A stretch of DNA of 64,000 nt from Pseudomonadota bacterium (GTDB taxonomy: Bacteria > Pseudomonadota > Alphaproteobacteria > Rhizobiales > Tepidamorphaceae): the NCBI GenBank assembly GCA_023458595.1, contig JAEWYT010000195.1:1-64000 (forward strand), given 5' to 3'. Positions 25,036 through 32,596 of this stretch are shown here, one piece after another. The notes beneath the pieces are model-generated. The model was not told the origin of the DNA. It worked only from the letters and a program-made list of their open reading frames with translations, and ran no database searches. Numbering within the stretch: position 1 is the first letter of the stretch; each line of letters begins with the position of its first letter. A program made the position numbers and the translations under genes.

Positions 25036-25491
25036 TCATGCTCCGTTCGCCTCCTGCATGAGGACGGCCGCGAAGTTCGTGAAGAACGCGCCCGAGAGCT
25101 TCCTGGCGGTGCCGAGGATAAGCCGGTTGCCAAGCTGAGCGATCTTCCCGCCGACGTCCGCCTTTGCCGTGTAGCGCAGGCGGGTGCCTCCCGGCTCCTC
25201 GATCAACTCGACCTCCGCGCCACCGCGCGCGAACCCCGCGACGCCGCCGCTGCCCTGGCCTTCGAGTGCCATCCGGTCGGGTGCGCCGCTACGATCCAGC
25301 GTCACCTGTCCGGAGAACCGCGCCCTCACCGGTCCGACCTTGAGCACGACCTTGGCCGAGAACTCGTTATCCGATACTCGCGTGAGTTCCTCGCAACCCG
25401 GGATGGAGGCCTTGAGCACCTCGGGATCGTTCATGGCGGCATAGACCACTTCGCGCGGGGCAGGAATCACGATTTCGTCGCTCAGTTCCAT
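25036..25491 (-). CDS. coxG: CO dehydrogenase accessory protein CoxG (SRPBCC fold)
   Basis: A 151-residue SRPBCC/CoxG-domain protein: MELSDEIVIPAPREVVYAAM at the start, then the DPEVLKASIPGCEEL segment that is characteristic of CoxG. CoxG is needed for maturation or membrane attachment of aerobic CO dehydrogenase. Many homologues carry a longer, membrane-anchoring C-terminus; this one ends soon after the SRPBCC domain (LSGAFFTNFAAVLMQEANGA), so the anchor is missing or supplied otherwise. It is the last cox gene on the minus strand, 12 bases after the 44-residue ORF. Confidence 0.9.
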   Translation of the reverse strand: MELSDEIVIPAPREVVYAAMNDPEVLKASIPGCEELTRVSDNEFSAKVVLKVGPVRARFSGQVTLDRSGAPDRMALEGQGSGGVAGFARGGAEVELIEEPGGTRLRYTAKADVGGKIAQLGNRLILGTARKLSGAFFTNFAAVLMQEANGA

Positions 25492-25503
25492 GGTTTCTCC
25501 ATC

Positions 25504-25638
25504 TCAGCAGCAAGGGAACTTGATGTGGATCAGGATATCGACCGGACTTCCCGCGGCTCCAGCCGGGCCGGCCTTGATGTGCGTCGGGGCGGCGGCGCGG
25601 CGCAGTCGTGCCCCGAGGCGACGCAGAAAATTCCTCAT
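25504..25638 (-). CDS. Small 44-residue ORF between coxF and coxG, Cys-Cys C-terminus
   Basis: An ATG overlapping the coxF stop codon (ATGA) opens a 44-codon frame that ends 12 bases before the coxG start. The product has a basic amphipathic start, MRNFLRRLGARLRRAAA, an Ala/Gly/Pro middle, and a hydrophobic end DILIHIKFPCC finishing in two cysteines. About three quarters of its codons end in G or C, as in the neighbouring genes. The exact stop-start overlap and the filled intercistronic space argue for translation. No family was recognised. A role in CoxG or cluster maturation would be guesswork. Confidence 0.55.
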   Translation of the reverse strand: MRNFLRRLGARLRRAAAPTHIKAGPAGAAGSPVDILIHIKFPCC

Positions 25639-26459
25639 CGTCCGGTCTCGCGGCGCATGACGCGTACGATCTCCGCAAGGATCGAAAGGGCGATCTCGTC
25701 GGGTGTTATGGCGCCGATGTCGATGCCCGCCGGCACCTTCAGCGCCGCGAGCGCTTCCTCCTCCACGCCGCTCTGCTTCAGGGTGGCGCGCAAGGCTTCG
25801 CCCTTGGCGCGCGACCCGACGAAGGCGACGTAGGACGCGCCCGAAGCGAGGGCGGCCCGCAGCGCCGCCTCGTCGCCCCGCCCCTGGGTCGACACGACGA
25901 CGTAGCGGTTGCCATCGGCCGCCGTCTCAAGCGCATAGCCCTCGATTCGCCGTTCGGCCTCGGCGAAGGCCGGCTGGTCCTCGGGCGGCGCGACGATCGT
26001 GCGAGAGAAGCCCATGCGGGCGCCGAGATCGGCGAGCGCGACGGCGACCGGGCTCGCGCCAAGGATCACGAGTTCGGGCAGTGGCATGATCGGCTCCACG
26101 AAGACGTCCATCGTGCCCTTCGAAGGGCACATGTTCGAAGCGAAGCGGATGCCGTCACGCACGTCGCCCGGCTGTACCCCCTGAGCGCCCAGGAGGTCCT
26201 TCGGCTGGATCGAGACGAGGCGCGGCCGCCCGTCGGCGATCGCATCGTGCGCGGCTTTCAGCACGGCCGCGCGCGCGCAGCCACCGCCGATCCAGCCTTC
26301 GGAAATCGACCCGTCCGGCCGGATCACCGCCTTGGCGCCGGCCTTGGCCGCCGTCGCGGCCACGGTTCGCACCACTGTCGCCAGCGCGAAGGACTGTCCC
26401 TGCGCTTTCAGATCGGAAACGAGGCCATGGATATCTGCGGGTCCCATCGATCCCTCCAT
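25635..26459 (-). CDS. coxF: CoxF, XdhC/CoxI family Mo-enzyme maturation protein
   Basis: A 274-residue XdhC-family protein. The N-terminal XdhC/CoxI domain has FALATVVRTVAATAAKAGAK and the G-x-I-S-x-G-x-x-x-G-G-C-A pattern (GSISEGWIGGGCARA, about residues 49-63). A C-terminal Rossmann-like XdhC domain begins at LVILGASPVAVALADLG (about 130-146). In the cox system CoxF takes part in late maturation of the molybdenum-copper cofactor. It starts at ATG 26459, overlapping the coxE stop codon, and the following small ORF overlaps its own stop. Confidence 0.92.
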   Translation of the reverse strand: MEGSMGPADIHGLVSDLKAQGQSFALATVVRTVAATAAKAGAKAVIRPDGSISEGWIGGGCARAAVLKAAHDAIADGRPRLVSIQPKDLLGAQGVQPGDVRDGIRFASNMCPSKGTMDVFVEPIMPLPELVILGASPVAVALADLGARMGFSRTIVAPPEDQPAFAEAERRIEGYALETAADGNRYVVVSTQGRGDEAALRAALASGASYVAFVGSRAKGEALRATLKQSGVEEEALAALKVPAGIDIGAITPDEIALSILAEIVRVMRRETGR

Positions 26460-27640
26460 CAGATCCGGCGGAACTCGGGTTCGAGCGCGGCCAGCGCGGC
26501 CAGCGTGTTGGCTGCGGCGAACAGGTCGAGATACGGCAGGGCCGCGGCCATGCCCCGCGCGACGGGGCGGTAGTCCTTCCAGCCCTTGAGGGGATTGAGC
26601 CAGACGATCCGGCAGCCGCGCCTTCTCAGCCGAGCCAGCGCGGCGGCGAGGCGCTCGGGCGGATCGGTATCGTAGCCGTCCGAGAGGATCATCACGACCG
26701 TTCGGCCGCCGACGGCGCGGACGGCGTACATCCGGTTGAAGTCCGCCAGCGCCGTAGCCAGCCGCGTGCCGCCGCCGAAGCCTTCGGCCATCAGCGTCAG
26801 TCGCGCGACGGAGCGGAGCGGATCACGGTCGCGCAAGGCTTCCGAGACGTTGATGCAGCGGGTGTGGACGGCGTAGGCGTCGGTGCGCAGATCGGCCCCC
26901 ATCAGCCCCTTGAGGAACGCCAGGAAGACGCGCGCGTAGACGGTCATCGATCCCGAGACGTCGCACAGCACGACCAGACGCGCGGGGCGCTCCGGACGGC
27001 TGCGGCGGAACAGGCGCAACGGCACCCCGCCCGTCGAGACGCTCACCCGCGCGATCCGCCTGAGATCGAGCATCGCGCCGCGACGGTCCGCCCTGCGGCG
27101 GCGCGAGCGCCGGTCCCGGATCGCCCGGGCGATGCGCTCGGCCGCAGCCTCCGCCTCGGCCATGGCATCGGGCGTCACGAATTCACGCAGATCCGTGTGG
27201 CCGATGTTCTCGACCTTCGCGGCGACGAGGCGGCCGCGGCCGCCGGCTTGCGCCGCGCTGGCGCCGTCATCGGGAGCATCGGGGCGCCCGCTGCCGCCGG
27301 CCGCCGCCAGATGTCCGGGCAGTGCCGTCCGGCTGCTGCGTGCCGGCGGGCGATCCGGGGCCGGGGCGCCACTGGCTGGACGCGCGCGACCGGCGTTGAA
27401 CCAATAGGCCGTGAAAAGATCGTCGAAACGGCGCTGCTCGTCTTCGGTGCCGGCGCAAACGGCCCGCAGTGCCAGCCGGGCCTCGACAGGATCCGCCGCG
27501 TGGACCACGCCCAGTGCCGCCAGCGCCGTGGCGGTGTCGGACACGCCGAGCCGCAGGCCGTTCATCCGCAAGTGGGCGATGAAGTCGGCCATCCGGTCGG
27601 CCGGGCCGGCGGCGCGAGCGGGAAAGCGGGTAACGGCCAT
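26459..27640 (-). CDS. coxE: CoxE, von Willebrand factor A domain protein
   Basis: A protein of 393 residues. The C-terminal half is a VWA domain with the MIDAS motif DVSGSMTVYAR (about residues 228-238) and a later ILSDGYDTDPPE. The N-terminal part is Arg-rich with an Ala/Pro/Gly linker. CoxE works with the AAA ATPase CoxD in inserting sulfur and copper into the CO dehydrogenase active site. Its ATG 27640 overlaps the coxD stop as TGATG; a GTG three bases earlier is an alternative. Confidence 0.93.
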   Translation of the reverse strand: MAVTRFPARAAGPADRMADFIAHLRMNGLRLGVSDTATALAALGVVHAADPVEARLALRAVCAGTEDEQRRFDDLFTAYWFNAGRARPASGAPAPDRPPARSSRTALPGHLAAAGGSGRPDAPDDGASAAQAGGRGRLVAAKVENIGHTDLREFVTPDAMAEAEAAAERIARAIRDRRSRRRRADRRGAMLDLRRIARVSVSTGGVPLRLFRRSRPERPARLVVLCDVSGSMTVYARVFLAFLKGLMGADLRTDAYAVHTRCINVSEALRDRDPLRSVARLTLMAEGFGGGTRLATALADFNRMYAVRAVGGRTVVMILSDGYDTDPPERLAAALARLRRRGCRIVWLNPLKGWKDYRPVARGMAAALPYLDLFAAANTLAALAALEPEFRRI

Positions 27641-28518
27641 CACGCCGCCTTCCCGGCGAGCCGCTGGGCCACCTCGGTGGGAATGGCGGCGCGGTCGGCC
27701 TGTGTCTTCAGAAGCGTCACGAGCGTTGCCTGCAGCGTTGCCGGATCGGCGGCGAGATCGTTCACCCCCAGGCCGGCCAGCGCAGCGGCGAAATCGAGCA
27801 TCTCGGCCACGCCCGGCTTCTTCTCCAGGTCCTCGGCCCTGAGCATCTGCACGAAGCTGACGATCTGTCCCGCGAGCCTGGCCTCGATGCCCGGATGGCG
27901 GGCGGCGAGGATGGCGCGCTCGGTGCGGCGGTCGGGGTAGTCGATCCAGGCGTAGAGGCAGCGACGGCGCAGCGCATCTGACAGGTCGCGCGTGCCGTTT
28001 GCGGTGAGGATGACGTGGGGCCGGCTGCGGGCCGTCATGGTGCCGAGCTCGGGAATGGTGATCTGGAAGTCCGACAGTATCTCGAGCAGATAGGCTTCGA
28101 ACTCCTCGTCAGCGCGATCGATCTCGTCGATCAGCAGGACGCAGGGTTCCTCGGTCCGCAACGCCTGCAGCAGCGGACGCGCCATCAGGTAGTCTTCGGA
28201 GAATATCCGCGCTTCCGCCTCGGGACCCGTCACGCCGCCCTCGGCGGCGGCGCGGATCGCCAGAAGCTGGCGCTGATAGTTCCACTCGTAGATGGCGTGC
28301 GAGGCGTCGAGCCCTTCGTAGCACTGCAGGCGGATCAGCCGCGTATCCTTCATCGCGGCGAGCGTGCGGGCGACCTCGGTCTTGCCGACGCCGGCGGCGC
28401 CCTCGAGCAGCAGCGGCCGCCCGAGAGCGAGCGCCAGGTGAAGTGCCATGGCCAGTTCGTCGCCCGCGATATAGCCGCGGGCGGCGAGATCGGCCTGCAG
28501 GGTGCGCCAGCTGCTCAT
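27640..28518 (-). CDS. coxD: CoxD, MoxR-type AAA+ ATPase
   Basis: A 292-residue AAA+ ATPase. Walker A is LLEGAAGVGKTE (about residues 35-46), Walker B is CVLLIDEIDRADEEFEAYLL (about 115-134), and the sensor and arginine-finger region reads TANGTRDLSDALRRRCLY. CoxD is the membrane-associated chaperone that, in Oligotropha, helps assemble the [CuSMoO2] centre. ATG 28518 (MSSWRTLQ) is chosen; the frame upstream runs into coxL without homology. It follows coxL by 58 bases and is coupled to coxE. Confidence 0.93.
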   Translation of the reverse strand: MSSWRTLQADLAARGYIAGDELAMALHLALALGRPLLLEGAAGVGKTEVARTLAAMKDTRLIRLQCYEGLDASHAIYEWNYQRQLLAIRAAAEGGVTGPEAEARIFSEDYLMARPLLQALRTEEPCVLLIDEIDRADEEFEAYLLEILSDFQITIPELGTMTARSRPHVILTANGTRDLSDALRRRCLYAWIDYPDRRTERAILAARHPGIEARLAGQIVSFVQMLRAEDLEKKPGVAEMLDFAAALAGLGVNDLAADPATLQATLVTLLKTQADRAAIPTEVAQRLAGKAA

Positions 28519-28576
28519 CGCGGGTTTCGCTTCGGATGGGCCGGGGCGGTTTCGCCCCGGCCGGTCCCCCGTCCAG

Positions 28577-30997
28577 TCAGGCGTGCAGCCCGAGGCCATG
28601 CGCGATCTTCCAGATGCGCGCGTGGTCATGCGGCATGTGCGCGTGGACGTGGCCGAAGGGACGGAAAGCGTCCTGCACCGCATTCGAGTAGGCAGGGACG
28701 GAGCCGACATTGGGGCTCTCTCCCACGCCCTTGGCGCCGATCGGGTGATGCGGCGACGGTGTCTCGGTGTGGTCCGTCGTGTAGTGCGGCGTCTCCCAGG
28801 CCGTCGGCAGGAAGAAGTCCATCAGCGTGCCGGTCTTCACGTTGCCCAGCTCGTCGTAGGCGATCTCCTGGCCCATCGCGATGGCGAGCCCCTCCGTCGC
28901 GCCGCCGTGGACCTGCCCCTCGATCACCATCGGGTTGATCCGCGTGCCGCAGTCGTCGAGCGCGTAGAACTGCCGGATCTCCCAGACGCCCGTGTCCGCA
29001 TCGATCTCCATGACGCAGATATAGGCGCCGAACGGATAGGTCATGTTCGGCGGATCGTAGTAGCTGACGGCCTCCAGCCCCGGCTCGATCCCGGGAATGG
29101 CGTTATGGTAGGAGGCGAAGGCGATCTCCTTCATCGTCTTGAACCGCTCGGGCGCACCCTTGACGACGAACCGGTCGACGTCGAACTCGACGTCGTCGTC
29201 GTGCACTTCCAGGAGATAGGCGGCGATCATCTGGGCCTTGGCGCGGATCTTCCGCCCCGCCATCGCCGTCGCCGCTCCCGCCACCGGTGTCGAGCGCGAG
29301 CCGTAGGTGCCCAGGCCGTAGGGCGCGGTGTCGGTGTCGCCTTCCTCGACGGTGATATCGTCCGCGGGAATCCCGATTTCGCTCGCCAGGATCTGCGCGA
29401 ACGTCGTCGCGTGGCCCTGGCCCTGGCTGATCGTTCCGAGACGGGCGATGGCCGATCCGGTCGGGTGTATCCGGATCTCGCAGCTGTCGAACATGCCGAG
29501 TCCCAGGATGTCGCAGTTCTTCACCGGACCGGCACCGACGATTTCGGTGAAGAACGACAGGCCGATGCCGAGCAGTTTGCGCGTCTCGCCGCGCTTGAAG
29601 GCTTCGACGCGTTCGGCCTGCTCCTTTCGCAGGCCCGCGTAGTCGACGGCCTTGAGGGCCTTGTCCCAGGCGGTTTGATAGTCGCCGGAGTCGTACTCCC
29701 AGCCCAGTGCCGAGTGATAGGGGAACTGGTCCTTGCGAACGAAGTTCTTGGCGCGCAGCTCGGCTGCGTCCATGCCGAGCTTCACCGCCAGGATCTCGAT
29801 CATCCGCTCGATGAAGTAGGCCGCCTCGGTGACGCGGAACGAACAGCGGTATGCGACGCCGCCCGGCGCCTTGTTGGTGTAGACGCCGTCGACCGTCAGA
29901 TGTGCCACGGGAATATCGTAGGAGCCGGTGCAGATGTTGAAGAACCCGGCCGGGAACTTCGTCGGGTCGGCACAGGCATCGAAGCCGCCGTGGTCGGCCG
30001 TCACATGGCAGTCGAGCGCCGTGATGCGGCCGTCTTTCGTCGCCGCGATCCGGCCCTTCATCCAGTAGTCGCGCGCAAACGCGGTGGACATCAGGTTTTC
30101 CATCCGGTCCTCGACCCATTTGACCGGCTTGCCGGTGACGATCGAGGCGACGACGGAGCAGATGTAGCCCGGATAGACGCCGACCTTGTTGCCGAAGCCG
30201 CCGCCGATATCGGGCGAAATGACCCGGATATTGTGCTCGGCGATGCCGGAGATCAGCGAGGCGACGGTGCGCACGGCGTGCGGAGCCTGGAACGTGCCCC
30301 AGAGCGTCAGCTTGCCGTTCACCTTGTCCATCGAGGCGACGCATCCGCACGTTTCGAGCGGACAGGGATGGGTGCGGTGGTAGTAGACCGTTTCCTCGGC
30401 CACGACCTCGGCGCCCGCCAGCGCGGCTTCCGTTCCCGTCGCGTCGCCCATCTCCCAGGTGAAGATGTGGTTGTGGTGCTTCCGCGGTCCGTGCGCGCCT
30501 TCGGTCTGGCCCTGCAGGTCCTCGCGCAGCACCGGTGCGTCGGGCTTCAGCGCCTCGAAGGGATCGGTGACGACGGGGAGCTCCTCGTACTCGACCTCGA
30601 CGAGGTCCACGGCGTCCGCGGCCGTATACCGGTCGGTGGCGACGACGAAGGCCACTTCCTGGCCCTGGAACAGCACTTTGCCGTCGGCCAGCACCATCTG
30701 CTTGTCGCCGGCGAGGGTGGGCATCCAGTGCAGGTTCAGCGGCGCGAGATCGGCGGCCGTCAGGACGGCGACGACGCCGGGAAGTGCCTTGGCTGCGTCG
30801 GCGTCGATCGACTTCACGCGCGCATGGGCATGGGGCGAGCGCACGAAGTCGCCGAACAGCATGCCGGGGAGCTTCATGTCGTCGATGTAGTTGCCCTTGC
30901 CCTGAGTGAAGCGCACGTCCTCGACGCGGCGACGGGACGCGCCGAGCCCCTTGAGGCTGGCGATACGATCGTCACGGGTGGGGGTCTGGTCGTTCAT
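28577..30997 (-). CDS. coxL: Form I aerobic CO dehydrogenase large subunit CoxL
   Basis: An 806-residue molybdopterin subunit, close to the 809 residues of the Oligotropha enzyme. The loop GGVAYRCSFRVTEAAY (about residues 370-385) holds the form I signature AYRCSFR with the Cys that binds copper; form II homologues have AYxGAGR. The conserved active-site Glu is in GAKGVGESPNVGS near residue 755. It catalyses CO oxidation to CO2 and feeds electrons through CoxS and CoxM. ATG 30997 (MNDQTPTRDD) overlaps the coxS stop codon. Confidence 0.96.
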   Translation of the reverse strand: MNDQTPTRDDRIASLKGLGASRRRVEDVRFTQGKGNYIDDMKLPGMLFGDFVRSPHAHARVKSIDADAAKALPGVVAVLTAADLAPLNLHWMPTLAGDKQMVLADGKVLFQGQEVAFVVATDRYTAADAVDLVEVEYEELPVVTDPFEALKPDAPVLREDLQGQTEGAHGPRKHHNHIFTWEMGDATGTEAALAGAEVVAEETVYYHRTHPCPLETCGCVASMDKVNGKLTLWGTFQAPHAVRTVASLISGIAEHNIRVISPDIGGGFGNKVGVYPGYICSVVASIVTGKPVKWVEDRMENLMSTAFARDYWMKGRIAATKDGRITALDCHVTADHGGFDACADPTKFPAGFFNICTGSYDIPVAHLTVDGVYTNKAPGGVAYRCSFRVTEAAYFIERMIEILAVKLGMDAAELRAKNFVRKDQFPYHSALGWEYDSGDYQTAWDKALKAVDYAGLRKEQAERVEAFKRGETRKLLGIGLSFFTEIVGAGPVKNCDILGLGMFDSCEIRIHPTGSAIARLGTISQGQGHATTFAQILASEIGIPADDITVEEGDTDTAPYGLGTYGSRSTPVAGAATAMAGRKIRAKAQMIAAYLLEVHDDDVEFDVDRFVVKGAPERFKTMKEIAFASYHNAIPGIEPGLEAVSYYDPPNMTYPFGAYICVMEIDADTGVWEIRQFYALDDCGTRINPMVIEGQVHGGATEGLAIAMGQEIAYDELGNVKTGTLMDFFLPTAWETPHYTTDHTETPSPHHPIGAKGVGESPNVGSVPAYSNAVQDAFRPFGHVHAHMPHDHARIWKIAHGLGLHA

Positions 30998-31485
30998 TCC
31001 GCGGCCTCCATGACCTGGTTCATCTCCTCGGCGGCGGCGAGCACGGCCTTGACGATGTTCTGGTAGCCGGTGCAGCGGCAGAGATTGCCGGACATGCCGA
31101 AGCGGACGTCCTCTTCGGTCGGGTTGGGATTCTCCTGCAGCAGGCGCCAGGCGCGGGTGATCATGCCCGGCGTGCAGAATCCGCACTGCAGTCCATGATG
31201 CTCGCGGAACATGCGCTGGAGGACGCTCAGGTCGTCGGGGGTGCCGAGCCCCTCGATCGTGGTGATCTCCGCGCCGTCGGCCTGTGCCGCCAGCACGGTG
31301 CACGATTTGACCGATTTGCCGTCCATATCGATGGTGCAGGCGCCGCAATGGCTGGTCTCGCAGCCGATATGCGGCCCGGTGAGGTTCAGCTGCTCGCGCA
31401 GCACATGGACGAGAAGTTCGCGCGGCTCGGCCAGGCATTCGACCGCCTCGCCGTTGACCGTGAGTTTCAGGTGCATTTTCGACAT
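30994..31485 (-). CDS. coxS: CO dehydrogenase iron-sulfur subunit CoxS
   Basis: A 163-residue protein with two [2Fe-2S] domains. The N-terminal plant-ferredoxin-type set is GCETSHCGACTIDMDG plus a later SC; the C-terminal set is CGFCTPGM and CRCTGYQNI. It carries electrons from the molybdenum-copper site of CoxL to the FAD of CoxM. It starts at ATG 31485 behind GGAGGATGG-like sequence and overlaps coxL by four bases. Confidence 0.96.
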   Translation of the reverse strand: MSKMHLKLTVNGEAVECLAEPRELLVHVLREQLNLTGPHIGCETSHCGACTIDMDGKSVKSCTVLAAQADGAEITTIEGLGTPDDLSVLQRMFREHHGLQCGFCTPGMITRAWRLLQENPNPTEEDVRFGMSGNLCRCTGYQNIVKAVLAAAEEMNQVMEAAE

Positions 31486-31499
31486 TCCATCCTCCCGTG

Positions 31500-32354
31500 T
31501 CAGGCGCGCGACCAGGCCGTTGCGACGGCCTGTGTCAGAATGGCGCCTGCGACATGACGCTTGAAGTCGACAGGCCCGCGGTTGTCCTCGACGGGCGAGA
31601 TGACCTCCTGCATTCGGTCGACGGCGGCCCCGACCGCGCCCGCGTCGCAGGCGGTGCCGACCAGCGCGGCGGCGGCCTGTTCAGCCAAGACGGGCGTGTC
31701 GGCGAGATTGGTCATGGCGATGCTGGCCGCGGTGCAGGTGCCACCGGATTTCGTGACGATGACGGCCGCCGCGGCAGTGGCGTAGTCGCCGATCTTGCGC
31801 TTCTGCTTCAGGTAGGCCGTGCCACCCTCGGGCGCGGCAAAGCGCACGGCGAGGAGTATCTCGTCGTCGCTGCGGGCCGTCACATAGGCGCTTTCGTAGA
31901 AACCGCGCGCCGCGACCTCCCGGGTTCCGCCGGGACCCTGAAGCTCGAAGGTCGCGTCGAGGCACTGCATCAGCGCGGGCATGTCGTTGCCCGGATCGCC
32001 GTTGGCGACATTGCCGCCGACCGTACCGAGGTTGCGTACCTGCGGGTCCGCGATCTGTTGCGCCGTCTCCGCGAGGATCGGCGCCGCCGCGCGGAGGCCG
32101 GAGTGGCCGAGTATCTCCGCCTGCGTCACCATCGCGCCGATGCGGATCTCGCGCCCGGCAATCGATATACCGCGCAGGCTCTCGACGGCCTTCAGGTCGA
32201 CGAGATGGTCGATCGCCGTCATGCGCAGCTTCATCATCGGCACCAGGCTATGTCCGCCGGCCACGATTCGGGCGCTGTCGCCATATTCATTGAGAATCTT
32301 CAGGGCCGACGGAATGTCGGTCGGCCGATGGTAGGTAAATCCTGCGGGGATCAT
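31500..32354 (-). CDS. coxM: CO dehydrogenase FAD-binding subunit CoxM
   Basis: A 284-residue flavoprotein. The two FAD-binding motifs are AGGHSLVPMMK (about residues 31-41) and TVGGNVANGDPGND (about 110-123), followed by the CO_deh_flav_C region. ATG 32354 (MIPAGFTYHRP) is preceded by GGAGGAGGG, which decides the start; the frame upstream is leader. First gene of coxMSL, with a 242-base leader region that holds the direct repeat and the palindrome noted separately. Confidence 0.96.
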   Translation of the reverse strand: MIPAGFTYHRPTDIPSALKILNEYGDSARIVAGGHSLVPMMKLRMTAIDHLVDLKAVESLRGISIAGREIRIGAMVTQAEILGHSGLRAAAPILAETAQQIADPQVRNLGTVGGNVANGDPGNDMPALMQCLDATFELQGPGGTREVAARGFYESAYVTARSDDEILLAVRFAAPEGGTAYLKQKRKIGDYATAAAAVIVTKSGGTCTAASIAMTNLADTPVLAEQAAAALVGTACDAGAVGAAVDRMQEVISPVEDNRGPVDFKRHVAGAILTQAVATAWSRA

Positions 32355-32460
32355 GCAGGGCCCTCCTCCTTGACTGTCCGGTAGATTTCGAACGGCCGCG
32401 TTTGCCGGCGGTCTTGCTTCAATCGTCATGCTTCGCCGGGCGAAAGGGAGGAGGTGTTGC

Positions 32461-32473
32461 ATGCGCGGCGCAT
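32461..32473. promoter_or_regulatory. Palindrome upstream of coxM
   Basis: ATGCGC-G-GCGCAT is a perfect 6+1+6 inverted repeat, 107 bases upstream of coxM and next to the direct repeat at 32480-32510. It could be a second regulator site or a short hairpin. Confidence 0.35.
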
Positions 32474-32479
32474 AATTTT

Positions 32480-32510
32480 CACGAACGGCGGAATAGCCGC
32501 ACGAACTGCG
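32480..32510. promoter_or_regulatory. Direct repeat upstream of coxM, candidate LytTR site
   Basis: CACGAACGGCG and CACGAACTGCG (10 of 11 identical) start exactly 20 bases apart, i.e. about two helical turns. LytTR-domain regulators bind paired direct repeats about two turns apart, and the gene immediately upstream (32597-33763) encodes an MHYT-LytTR protein. It lies about 125-155 bases ahead of the coxM start, a plausible activator position. Confidence 0.5.
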
Positions 32511-32596
32511 TACGCCGAGCCGTCGCGGGAACGCAGCCTGCTCTTGTGGAGCACTGCCGCGCCAATCCGCGTGTGTGCGGGAAACGGGAAAGTAGG

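Noticed and set aside
24604..25833. Plus-strand open frame of 409 codons spanning the livF-coxG gap and cox genes
   Set aside because: It has no ribosome site or family motif, and its second half is antisense to coxG and coxF.
28577..30997. Reading the large subunit as a form II (putative) CO dehydrogenase or generic xanthine dehydrogenase
   Set aside because: The active-site loop is AYRCSFR with Cys, not AYxGAGR, and the whole coxMSLDEFG set is present.
28502..31066. Plus-strand open frame of 854 codons across coxL
   Set aside because: It is antisense to coxL, with biased Arg/Gly/Val composition and no motifs; the minus-strand frame carries the CO dehydrogenase signatures.
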